A stretch of DNA of 64,000 bases, taken from Phoronis australis. Its lineage: Eukaryota > Phoronida > Phoronidae. The notes beneath the pieces are model-generated. The model did not search any database and had not been told where the DNA came from. It was given only the letters and a program-made list of their open reading frames with translations. Location: contig NMRA01000055.1 in assembly GCA_002633005.1 (NCBI GenBank), positions 317,992 to 381,991 of the forward strand, given 5' to 3'. Below are positions 1 through 12,301 of the stretch, in pieces (position 1 is the first letter of the stretch; each line of letters begins with the position of its first letter). The translations under genes and the position numbers were made by a program.

Positions 1-1010
1 ATGCGGATTTATAGCACTAAATTATGGAATTTTCCATGTCTGTGTTGAAGACAAAGTACACCAAGTTCACCTATAGTTTGCCATGTCTCTGTTGAAGACA
101 ACTACACCGAGTTCACCTATAGTTTGTCATGTCTGTGTTGAAGACAAAGTACACCCAGTTCACCTATAGTTTGTCATGTCTATGTTGATGCCAATGTACA
201 CCCAATTCACCTAGTTTGTCATGTCTGTGTTGATGAAAAATCCAGGTTCACCTATAGTTTGCCATGTCCCTCAGTCAAAGTATACCAAGTTCACCTAGTT
301 TACCATGTCTGGTGTTGATGACAAAGTACACCGAGTTCACCTATAGTTTGTCATGTTTGTGTTGATGTCAAAGCACACTCACTTCACCTAGTTTACTATA
401 GTTTGTCATGTTTGTGTTGATGTCAAAGCACACTCACTTCACCTAGTTTACCGTGTCTATGTTCATGACAAAGCCGAGTTCATCAAGTTTGCCATGTCTG
501 TGTGATGTCAAATCTGTGTGATGTCAAAGTACACCTAGTTTGCCATGTCTGTGTTGATGACTAAGCCGAGTTCACTTAAAGTTTGCTATGGCTGTGTTGA
601 TAACAAAGCCGAGTTCACATATAATTTGCCATGTCTGGTTGATGTTAATGTACACTCAGTTCACCTAGTTTTGCCATGTCTGTGTTGATGACAAAGTACA
701 TCGAGTTCACCTACATAGTTTGCCATGTCTGTGTTGATGACAAAGTACATCGAGTTCACCTAGTTTGCCATGTCTGTGTTGATGACAAAGTACATCGAGT
801 TCACCTACATAGTTTGCCATGTCTGTGTTGATGACAAAGCGAAGTTCACCTATAGTTTGCCATTTCTGTGTTGATGACAAAGTACATCGAGTTCACCTAG
901 TTTGCAATGTCTGTGTTGATGTCAAAGTACACAGAGTTCACCAATGCCTAGCTTGCCATGTTTGTGTTGATGACAAACTACACAGAGTTCACCTAGTTTC
1001 GACTATGCTT
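1..1010. repeat. 45-51 bp minisatellite, about 20 units
   Basis: Degenerate tandem copies of a unit containing TTTGCCATGTCTGTGTTGAT, then GACAAAGTACA and GAGTTCACCTA. Near 722, 767 and 816 the spacing is 45 and 49 bp; the difference is an optional CATA insertion. Where the period is 45 bp the array stays open in one frame and encodes a repeating CVDDKVHRVHL-like peptide (819-1019). Other units shift frame, so I do not call it a gene. The array runs off the left edge of the window. Confidence 0.9.
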
Positions 1011-4000
1011 ATTTTTTAACACAATGCAATGTCCAGTGAGAGTGAAAGTTTCGGCTAAAGTCAGGTCTAGAGAGTGTTGCAAGAGTCGCCACATTATGAT
1101 AGACTTCGATTCCCAGCATGATGTTAGAATGCTGTATGCTGTATAAATGGCCGCCAGATGTCAGCTCAATACAGACAACACTAATCAGAAGACTCCCTAT
1201 GTGATTGAGCGTCACAAAACCGGAATATTAATTGTATTCATAGGCATTTGTATTTCTTACAAAGGCAGACCTCATAATAGTAATTGTAAGGGGCTTGTAA
1301 ACTAAAGACTGCCATTACAAAATGAAGCGTGAAGGGCTGCTTCACCATGCTTTCCCTTTTAATGTTCATAAGCAAACGTAAAGAGTGACGTCGTGTCTCG
1401 GGGTTCGAATGACTGACAATTGCATCTGTCCTACATCACAGTGACATCTCTTACGAAACAACACCTATGTGCATTTGCAAAAACAAAATGTTTTTTCAGG
1501 AAAAATATTTGAAGCAGCTGTTACCTATATAGGTGTGGATCAGCAAACTACATACCGTGAGAAACTGATCTAAATTGCGAATTAATCGTCAATTATCGAG
1601 CGACGGCCCTCCAGCGTGGGCTGATGATAGGCGTACACCTATTTTAATCTTAATTTATTCGGTTTAGTACGGTTTTTCATACACTTGTTGTTTGTTACAA
1701 GTTAATAAAAATTAACCGTGTTTTGTGGTGGTTTTACGTAGAGGTGTTACCGGAAAGATCAAATGTAAGGTGTCCACAGCATGGATTACTCACGAAAAAC
1801 ATCAGTTTGAACCATGCCATAACTGGATTAAATAAAATACAAAATTGTGCCTAGGTACGTTCGATTTGCGACGATTTGAATGAAAACGTGCCTGAGCTTT
1901 GCCGTGGGTTTACTGGACTACATTTTGATAGGGCTGTAGTTGGGAAATTGGGATATCACATAGATAGCGGAGTTGTAAGAAGGGACGTATTTGTAGGGGG
2001 TTAATTACATAAAGCTATCTCACACGGATTCTTGAACACTTGCTATTTTTACCCAATTAAACCTGAAACGGTACAAGAACAGATCACATGTTGTCAAAAA
2101 TGAGTACATCTTAATATTTGCAAAAAATTCAAAAATGCAAATGATGTTAAAAACCGGTCTGTATATTTGTGTAGTTGGAAAAGGGAACCTGTTGTCGAGT
2201 TTCGAATTCCCATAGTGAATTCCTTTGTTCGGATTTTTTTTCGGAAAATGCATCATTTCACAGTGAATTGTGTCAGAAAATATAACCTTTTGTAAAGAAA
2301 GTAGTCGTCAAAAATTCACCTCTTCTATGGAACTACCTTCCCGGGGGTAACCCCATGCTGACAACATACACATACAAAACATTTGGCATGTCCTGCAACA
2401 ATCCGAATTCCCAAAGGACACGCACTTGCTCGCGTCCCAAGTTGGACCTTTATAGACAAAAAAGTGAGTAACGACATAAAACGATATGCACCATTACAAC
2501 CTTCAGCGTGCGAACACCAATATTTCCCGATATCTGAAACGCCATTTGATTACATAGGACAAAAATCTTATTGCCAATTTCGATTCAGTCTCAAATGAAA
2601 GACAGCGGCATTTCTAACGCGTTAACAATGCGAATATGTAGTAAATGGTTTGGTCACATAATTAATGACAACAGTAAATACCAAAATGTAGAAATTCTCA
2701 GGATTAGTGAATTATTTGGTTCGTCGACCGTTGGAACAGGTGAGGCGCAGGGTCAGGTAAAACTGTTCAGCGCTGTTTGACGACACGTTCGTGTAATCAG
2801 GAGCATCATAGCCAAACATTAGATAAGACAAAACATTGACTTATCAAAGCACATCTTCTGCCTCAGTGAATGCATGCCGCTTAACAATGGACTCGATTTA
2901 ATCCGTTGATTTAATATAAACTAGATGTGATGACCCGATTGCGAATTTCCATTGAGGTAGTGCATATGACATTCCAATGGCCGAGTTGGTTTAGATAGAC
3001 TGACAGCGAGAGAAGGACGTGGCCGCGGGAGTACACAGCAACGTTGAATGGCGGAAGTCTGTTTTCCGAAAGTACAGTGTTACAGTTTTTGGTCTTCAGG
3101 TAATTTGTATAGAAATATCCATTAATTAACAGGGATTTGAGCGTTAATATGAACTACCCCGGAAACCGTAAACGAGGTAAGTGGACATGAAATTCAGGCT
3201 AAAAACTAATTTTCAAAATGATATGATCAACGTTCTCTGCAAAACTGAATTTACATGTAACCTACAACAGAATAGTGATATGACTAAAAATCCATTCACA
3301 TTTGTTCTTGAAAATTTTGTTAAAGTGGGAAGGTTCTGTGAGACCCTAGAAAAAGTTCCAAATTTGGCTAACTTCGGAACATCGTCTCAGAAATGGCTGG
3401 TCGGATTCACATGAAAAGTTAGAGGCAGCCCCTTTGCGCATTGCTCTCCAAACCGCTCATGGGAATCGCGTTAAAAATTTTCCACTTTTGCATCGAGGGT
3501 TACTAAAATAGGCCATTTATGGTTTTTAAAAGAAATCAAAACTTGTACAAAACTAAAACGAAATGATACTTTAGAAAACTATCAGCGTTTTTGAGATTTC
3601 AGGTGCTTGGTCACGTTACGGAAACCTTTGTTTTCTATTAATGTACATTTCTTTTTGCTAACTTTTACTTAAAAGACATGATCATGTGACCAAATTAATA
3701 ACAGATTGGTAAAGAGCCAAAAACAGGCCTTCTACTTTCTTATCAAAATTTGTACTTTTATTGTGTTTTGTAGAATATTAGGATAAATACTGTTAGTAGA
3801 GGTCCTATACATAACATGAAGTCATGAGTAGATCACTTCTACATTGTCTACATTTACACGGCGAGATTTTGAAAAGACGTCAAGACAATTACTTGGGTTA
3901 TCAACTATAATGTAAATTTTTATCATAAAAAGTCTCAATCACTAAAAGGTCATAAGCAATGAACTCGTTGCACCTAATTTATAATAACCTAGAAATCTAA

Positions 4001-7000
4001 GTTAGGGCAATATAAGGTCCGTCTGATGATCATATGACCGCGTACTGACGAAATTCTATCTACAAGCGGCTAGAAATTTAATATAGGGACAAAGTAGAAA
4101 GTATTAACAAGATTGTTAGCATTTTGAAAAGTTAAGATTAATTCACAGTTAGGGCTTCTCAACGACAAAGTGCAAGCTGGTCAATATTCTATTACTTATA
4201 TGTTTGTGTAAAACAATATTCATAATTATGAAAACATAAAATTAAATACGACACAATAGTTTTAGATGTTTCTTCATGTAGCAAGTTTTAATGAAATTTG
4301 TCTTCTTAAGACTGCTCATCTACAGTCGTAAATTGGTGATCTGCACTGCAGTCCCAGAATCAAAGGACATGCTAGACATATGTATGTTTTTGATGTAATA
4401 GTATAGCCTTTTCAAAACACTTTATGCATCTCCGTTACAGATTACAGCTGACAGGATAACAATGAACTCTATTGGAATTGTTACGTAATTTCTTAATGGT
4501 CCTTTGCATGACCTATGAGCCGACTGTCAGGGACCAATACAAAAATACGTATTAAACAAAATTTTCAAATATATTAATTAAAGTACTGTAATAGCACGTC
4601 TAATTATGTAATTTGAACAGAAAATAGAACCACAAAAATATCGTATAAACTTGTTCAGTAGGACCTACAGAAGTAGGAGGCATTCCGTTGAATAAGGTTT
4701 CGCCAAATGATAAATTTCAAAAGGTGCAATGTGATGTAAATCAAGCCGGTGACATCGTGACGTCGACTAACGCGTTTAACACACATAAAAATGTAAACGC
4801 AGAAAAGAATCATCGATATTTGCTTTTCTATTCCTTTACTGGCTGAAATATGGCCATCTGCAGACACAATGACGATTGATCATGTGGTTTAGACATGTTA
4901 TCGGTAACAAGGAGATCACTAATTGTGTTCACAAAAACACCACACAGACAATTTAAATAACACAATGATAGTGGAATTCGAGCAACAACACTATCTATCC
5001 TCGTCGAAGTGTATACACCACACACAGAGCTAGTAGTGCATACAGCCTTTACACAGCGGGTATTATCAAAGTTGATAAATCTGGAAAAAGTGATTCATAA
5101 ACTTGCACTCGATGAAATCTATTTTAAGTTAGTAATCAGTGCAAAAATGCAGACACAGGGCGGGCAGCAGTGTGATCCGAAGATGCGTTGGGAACATAAT
5201 TTTTAGGATCTTGGACTGGTGTGTATGGAAGCCTTTGCAGCCGAGTGCCATGCATCACAAGCGCCTCCTTGCTTCGAGCCTAAAAATGAAGCGACACCTT
5301 GTGATTATTACTGTCACCAAACACTTGTATAGCAGGCAAAAATCGACAAGACATGACTTCAGAAGTAATAGTAAACAATTAGGAGACTGACTTTATATTC
5401 TTTCTTTAGAGCAAACGAAAACTACTTGAAATGAAAGGTCAACAACAACTGTTAGCAACAAAGGAGCACGAAGGCTTGTAGAAACATGAGCATCACTACT
5501 GGTTTATCATGTTCAGACCTAAACAGACGAACACCAGCATTTTCTCCATCAACGCCCCCGCCACTGACATGGAAGCCATACTACTCTCTTTCCCAAGCGA
5601 AATATCTATTAGCGCATTATTAGCAGCCCTTCTAAATTAAACAACTTTACCTGGTATTGTCCCAACACGACTATGACATCATAAAATTCCTGTAGGACCC
5701 TATCACAACATAAGCTCACCTGTTGAATACGTCTATTCTTTCTAGTCAGTCCTGGGGTTAATCCCAGCCCGAACTGAATGTACTGTTGACATTTAATTGA
5801 TACGGTACAAAGTATCATTAACAGCATTTCATAGGCGGTCACGATTTTCTCACGGTATACTAAGAACCTTATTCAATACAGTCACAATGGGCTAGTCATA
5901 AACAGAGATTGCGGAACTTGACAATTGGGATACTGAAGATTTAGTTCTCGCATGTCTTCGGTCACAGGTGATTAGACGGGGATTTCCGAGGATTTTACCA
6001 GAGTAACAGGCAATGTGTTGGAATATGTACAACTGACAGTGTTCACTGTGTTATCTGACCCAAACGAGACAATGACTCTCGAGGACTTAAATCACAGGTA
6101 AGTGTCGGTGGATAAGTCAGACCGTTCATTACTTTACATCTTACTATTCGCAAGAAAATAACTGACGGATTAGCGCTCTGCAGTGATTTTGAAATGCACC
6201 TTTAATCAATCGTCGAGTAGATTACCAATTTTGACAAGAAAGACTCGGTATCAATAGGATTTAATTAATTTAAGCATCTGTCTTGAACGATAATCCGTAT
6301 TGATCGGTAAATCGCATTATACCGTACAAACGGACATAAATTACTGAAGGGCATAGATGTTTTGATAAAAAGGGAATAGTGATTTCAGTGCGCAAAAATT
6401 GTTTCACAGGTAGGCCCCTACTACTGTACTTTTATGTGTGTCTATCTCAATATTTCCCAAGAAGCAGTTACCCCTGGTAAAATCAATAACCGTGTTTGAC
6501 AGACCCAAACACAACAGCACTAAAGCAAGAAGTGAAGACGGTGATGCATTGGGAACGGCGTTTATTCAACTTTCTAGGGAACTGTTCCAAATTACTGGTG
6601 TTATACTTTACAACGCAGCAGAGACTAGTTGGTTAGTTCATAAAGCAAGACGAGCGTGATCGAACTTTGAAAAATCAACTACTACTAAAATAAAGACAAA
6701 AGGACAAAGAAATAATTTTTGGTAAGAGGCAGGAGCTAGGGGAGAGAAAATGATAAAACAGCTCAATGTAGAACAGGAACAGTTAGACAAATTAAAAATT
6801 TTCGTTCGCAAAAATACACTGTGTGTAAACTTGTAAAAACGATTTCCCAGATAATTCGCCCAATCATATAGGTCAACAAAAAAATTCACATAAAAATAAA
6901 CGTAACAGTGGCAGCAGCTAAAAATATTTTTAAAACATCAACGCGCGAGGAGGTTATGGGAGTCGCATGGAAAGGTCGCAGACACGACGAGGCCGACTGG

Positions 7001-7590
7001 CATTCCTGACAACAAACGATCGGGGGGAACAACAAGACTCAATTGTTTGAATGAAATCTGTACAATAAACCCTTTGTACTCGTCATATTTAAGTTGCCCA
7101 TTCTAAATAGTTCACGTGTTTTGACAAGGTTATTACGGTAAAGCCGTAAAGTATTATTTAACAACAATGCGAATTCAACAACAATTGTTGTTGGAAAAGA
7201 GTTGGAAAAGATAAGATTTTCTCACACCTTCACAAATATTTTTCTTCTCCTTTCAATGCAACACTTGAGGCACTGGTGTCTGGACGGAGCTGTCGCATAC
7301 TTTGAGAGAGAGTGAGATATGACCAAGCAAACATAGACCAATAACTGGCTACATCTTTGTCATCCTTTACATTTGCAATCTGACTTAAGTGACCAGATTG
7401 TTAATCACTCTAGTCACAAATTAGCTGAAGGTTACAACATCTTCAAAGACCATGAAAATAACTGACATTCGTGATTGTCACGTCTTGCATAAAAATGTGA
7501 ACGAATGTGCCGTGCTTACACCACCATGTCAACGACCTGCATTTGGTGCTAACTTGTCAGAATTTGAAGTCAGTCAAGTAACTGGTGCAA
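1011..7590. other. Non-coding flank, no gene recognised
   Basis: AT-rich sequence with only short open frames that match no family I recognise. Possible isolated signals are a TATAAATGG near 1140 and a CAG/GTAAGT donor near 6098. Confidence 0.6.
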
Positions 7591-7655
7591 ATGTCTGGTT
7601 AACTGATACTACACTACACATCATGTCTGGTTAACTGATACTACTCGTACACATC
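7591..7655. repeat. 32-bp tandem duplication
   Basis: ATGTCTGGTTAACTGATACT at 7591 recurs at 7623, a period of 32 bp, in two copies with minor divergence at the end. Confidence 0.8.
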
Positions 7656-8482
7656 ATTCACTGTCACGTCAGTAGTCCTACCACAAACTTTATATATGAG
7701 TCGTCACCAACACCACCGATATCATTAAAACAACTAGTATTTGATTGTAGTCAAGACCACCGTCGTAGCTACCCTTATGTTCACTGTTGTTACAATCACA
7801 TTTTAGACCTACTCTTCACCAGTATGTCACCATAGCGAGTTCAATTTGGGCAAAATTCAAAAACATGCGTCAATTGTCTTGTTTTCGGACCCTTAGACTT
7901 CCATTGTGTTCACTACTGCGTGACACTAGTTGTGTACTTGGTGTAACTGTGATTTTCCAACAAATGAATACAAATATGCAACAGCTTCCAATCCTGCCTC
8001 TCGTTATAAATTGTAAAACAAAAAAGTCTAACTCTTTTCAAACATGGCTCAGAATTTTTAACTTGACTCACGACTAACAAACATGACACAAGATTTCGAA
8101 ACGTGTCTCAAACTTGAAGCAAAGCAATGCAGGGCGTACGACTGACGATGTCGCCATAGCATCATTGCCATCAGTCAATGTCACGGTAAGAACCACCATC
8201 TTCATTATCATTATCATCTTTCTTAATCGCCCTCTCTGCCATCCATCGACAACAGTGTCATCACCACTACCACAGAACATCACTTATCAGACAGTACGGT
8301 GACCGGACGATGCCAATGGCATTGGGTTCGTTTCTAGTAACACTAAAAGTATTATACTAATTGCGAAACCAGCCCGCCAATATTCATGCGGCACAAGTTT
8401 CGTGCAACCTAGTGATTGTGGCTACAACGCTACAGGGCAGGGCTTCGTAAACTAACGACAATTGGTAATCAGTTTGTGAGGC

Positions 8483-8692
8483 CTGGGCACCACGACCTGG
8501 GCACCACGACCTGGACACCACGGCCCGGGCACCACGACCTGGGCACCACGACCTGGACACCACGGCCCGGGCACCACGGCCTGGGCACCACGACCTGGGC
8601 ACCACGACCCGGGCACCACGGCCCGGGCACCACGGCCTGGGCACCACGGCCCGGGCACCACGACCTGGGCACCACGACCCGGGCACCACGAC
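8483..8692. repeat. 14-bp GC-rich minisatellite, 15 copies
   Basis: Fifteen consecutive 14-mers of the form CYGGRCACCACGRC with no indels. Variants differ only at positions 2, 5 and 13. Reading A=CTGGGCACCACGAC, B=CTGGACACCACGGC, C=CCGGGCACCACGAC, D=CCGGGCACCACGGC and E=CTGGGCACCACGGC, the order is AABCABDAADDECAC. As 14 is not a multiple of 3, all overlapping long frames here, on both strands, are products of the repeat. Confidence 0.95.
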
Positions 8693-8825
8693 CAGAGCTA
8701 AAAGTGACTCGGACAGCTAGTTGGACAATGTTTTTGAGAGAACGGACACTGATTGTTTGTCCACCACGATGTTGCAGTTAATTCAAACTTCGCAATGAAC
8801 GATAGATGGAGTAGGGAAGGACAGG

Positions 8826-8835
8826 TATATAAAAG
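8826..8835 (+). promoter_or_regulatory. Strong TATA-like box without a recognised gene
   Basis: TATATAAAAG matches the consensus TATA box well. It lies 134 bp after the 14-bp minisatellite. No coding exon is recognisable downstream, so this may be chance or the start of an unseen non-coding transcript. Confidence 0.2.
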
Positions 8836-8839
8836 CCGA

Positions 8840-10349
8840 AAAACAAGCCATTTTCAAGAAATGCTGTTCCGTGAATTGAATTATTGTTATCTTCCAACTT
8901 CACCAGTGTTGGTGCCGGCATCAGTGATGCCAGTGAAATCGAAGTTGTTACTGTCACGCAACATAAATAAGTTCAAGGAATATTGAGGAAACTTTATAGT
9001 AAACCAGTTACTTTTACTTATTGTCTGTTTGAAATTTGGGATATGAATCTCAGATACAGACTCAAATTCGCCAAGAGAAGCCACTTTGTTGCAGCGCATA
9101 AAACTGACGAGAGTGCCAATCCAACGCACCTATCCTCACTCCTGAATCAATAACTAACTATCAGTTCATAATTCCCAAGCCAAGAAATCACTTCCCATCC
9201 AAGCAAAGAACAAGATGTGATCTACGTTAGAAGGGTGCTGCGTGGTCTTTAAGAGGCATGCAAGGCGAAAGCTCGTCAAAAATATCTTTTAATCAATTCC
9301 TGACCAAAGTACCTCATCGTGACGTGAAGTACAGAGTAATTCACTTTCCCCTGTGAGGAAATTTTTGCAAAAAAATCACAGTCATGATATTAGAAATATT
9401 CATGAAGGAGAAAAATCGACAAAGTGGCGAGCAGTTGACAGATCGTTTTTGTTTTTGAAATTTGAATCTAAAAGAAAATCCTTTGATATCAACAGAAATT
9501 AAAAATCCTTAAGAGCAAACCGTCAAAAATGCCTGCAGAGCAGATTGAATTCTGTTTCAACTTGGAAATTTAGTCTGTTTATCGCGTTCCAGGGCTCTTT
9601 AATACCAAAAAACAATTAAGATGCGATCTACTTTAAAACGGCACGTGATCTAAATCAAAAGTTGTTTTTGACAGGAGGAGGCAGTCACATAGAAATTACC
9701 CGAGTGCCTTGACGCACGGACTGCTTATGATCCGAGGTTGGAAATCTTCACTCATTCATAATTTATGCAGTCATATTGACCAGGTACGAAAAAGCATAGC
9801 AAGGAATTTACATGTAACGAGTTCATAGCCTTAGAAATAAACAGTCAACCATGGAATATATATATATATATAAGTAAGCAATCGCTCATTTGACTTGGAA
9901 GTTTATTCATCCTCATATCAAAACAAGTAGCATCAGTAGACGATAAACTCTGTTATTCCGCAATCGCGATGCTTCACCTGTGTAGAAGTGGGCCATTAAT
10001 CATTTTAAAAAGCGAGCAGCGCCACAATTTAAGTACGTATAAGCTTACAGATAACTATAGCCAAATAATAGCATTAACAGTGCCTAGACGTGTCCTTTAT
10101 TTATCATTGGAATTTATCATGATTGTCATAAATATTAATACGGCCAAATAGACGATTTTGAAGAATGGCCCTTTGACAACAATCCAATTATTATGCCTGT
10201 TTAGACTGCAAATAAACAGCTGTTTTACCATAACACAGACCGACAAAGTAAACGAAATCGGATGGAATGAAATCGGCCTAGATGTTTTACATAGCTTGCA
10301 AAATTACTACGCAATTCACTAGACGATCAAACGACGAAGGTGTACGGTT
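8840..10349. other. Non-coding flank with a TA microsatellite
   Basis: No gene seen. A short (TA)n tract lies at about 9855-9872. Confidence 0.6.
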
Positions 10350-10916
10350 ATGAAATCACAGTTCAGGAATTTCACCAGGAGCATTTGGGCTTGTGGGAAC
10401 GGCTGGGACATGCCAAAAACACAAGCGACAATAAGGACGGAGACACATCATAGGCTGGTTCACATTCCTCACAACCGATCCTATTCTATGGGCATAAAGG
10501 GACACATGGTAAAGATAGTTATCTGGCAGAACCTGACAAGTATTTGGTTTTGTCTAACGTTAGTACTCCATAAATCCGTAAAATGGTATCAGTGTTTTAA
10601 AAGAAAATCTTTGAAAAGTTGGCGTGGCAGGTATTACGGTTTTGAGCTAAGCAAAATATTTCATGTGTCAGAATTACCCCTTGATCTCCCGAAACGGTTA
10701 TTTAGTGAAACGATTAGGGAAGTACAAATACCGCCTGAATTTGTGATGCACACGCAAGAACTTTCGGAAAGTGGCATGTGCTACTTTCATTCACCAATAT
10801 GCTCTTGCCTAACAATAGAAGAATGTGAATTAGGCAACCAGAAACAAAAAGTAAGATATAAAAAGTTCCATAAGCTAATTTTATCACCAATCAATACTGC
10901 TTTATCAATTCCTTGA
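10350..10916 (+). CDS. Unrecognised 188-codon ORF
   Basis: The longest open frame outside Delta, starting at a true ATG and ending at TGA. The product is basic and rich in K, R, H and W, with no signal peptide, convincing membrane helix or family motif that I recognise. Two cysteine pairs occur near the middle and end (CxC around SPICSC). No splice context ties it to another exon. In AT-rich DNA 188 codons is unusual but not impossible by chance. It could be a relic of a mobile element, a single-exon gene or noise. Confidence 0.15.
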   Translation: MKSQFRNFTRSIWACGNGWDMPKTQATIRTETHHRLVHIPHNRSYSMGIKGHMVKIVIWQNLTSIWFCLTLVLHKSVKWYQCFKRKSLKSWRGRYYGFELSKIFHVSELPLDLPKRLFSETIREVQIPPEFVMHTQELSESGMCYFHSPICSCLTIEECELGNQKQKVRYKKFHKLILSPINTALSIP

Positions 10917-12301
10917 CATTAGAGTTTGCATAGGGGTGATAGCAAACGTATTGTATTTGAAGTTTCACAAAGCTTCAAAAGTTAGTAACCGGTTAAGCCG
11001 ATTCAGTTCTATTTTTGCCTGACACATATTAAGTTTCCGTTTGACTGCAGCGGATATCTCGAGATGAATATCAAATTATGAAGCGCACTGTCCCTCTTCG
11101 GTAAACTGTGTTTCGGAATTATTGAAAAGAAAAGATTAACACACAAATACCAAGTATAAGCAAGAAGTGACAACCAAAATTTGATTCAGACATCATGTTG
11201 GCTAAAGTGAAATCACAGTTTGGTAATCAGTATGAAGTTGATCCGCTTTCCGGGGGTTTTGTATTCATTTATATAATTTATGATGGGTGTTATTGGTCTT
11301 ACTGAGGCCTCATGTCGTTTGTAAGTAGATGAAGTTAACTTCCATCTAACGAGATATTGCCTATTTTACTATTTTGTCTTTCTTGAACATCTTTTAAGAA
11401 GGAAACACATATAGTCTAAAATACGTGAGTGAGATCTGCCCGAGACAATAGCCCTCAATGTTGCCTTCCCGGCAAAAATCCCCTCCCTAGATGCAACCAG
11501 AGAGGGCAAAAAACATTAAAATTGAAGGGACGTCCTACCAACCTATCCTATGAAACAGCTCCAGAGACCAAACGTCAATGTCATTTACTAATATTGGGCA
11601 TTATAGCCAACTACGGCACTTGGACCCAAAGGAGAGGAATGATTAAGATTGTGCCCTCATAGCCTGTGTAGAGGTGAGTCAAGTGCTAACTGGTTACCAC
11701 TCTCCCGAAACGTCACTTACACCGCCATATTTATGTTTCAGGCATACATCTCTAAACGATGCAACAGGGGTTTCAAGACAGTCGTGTCGCGAAAAATGTA
11801 AGTAAAATAGTTGTAATGTAACCAGTTTATCTGTAACTATCATATCAGCAAAATATATGACGTTTCCAAGTCAATTTTAATTGAGGACAAACTTTCGGCA
11901 ATGTCTACCCGGGGATATACATCGCAGTCAGGTAGGTTTTTTTTGTCAAATAGCCGTTGTTATTTAACTCGACTCGAAGCCAGTGGAATGAAAATGACTT
12001 TCACGGAATGTAACAACTGGGAGATATGGATTCCGAATGTAAGGATAGGATTTCAACTAGCCTTTGTCTCCAGGGCTTGTGTTTGCCACTCGATGACTTC
12101 CGAAAGACAACCCGTGGACGAAATTCGAAGCACCTTCCTAGGAACAGATAAGGCCTTGTTGCCAATATTCTGCCCTTGCCACCAGTCGTATGGTTTAAGT
12201 TGCATACTTTGTGTAACCATTGCTTGAACGTTATGCAAACGTCAATATATGAAATCCATTATGAGTGGTGAATAACTTTAAGGGCGTATTTATGTTGTTC
12301 T

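Noticed and set aside
1-1010. CRISPR-like spacing of repeats
   Set aside because: Units abut with no unique spacers, and the DNA is eukaryotic.
1400-1412. GGGTTCGAATG, like a tRNA B box
   Set aside because: No matching A box or cloverleaf arms upstream.
8384-8781. Overlapping 68-121-codon proline/glycine-rich frames on both strands
   Set aside because: They are by-products of the 14-bp minisatellite, which keeps several frames free of stops.
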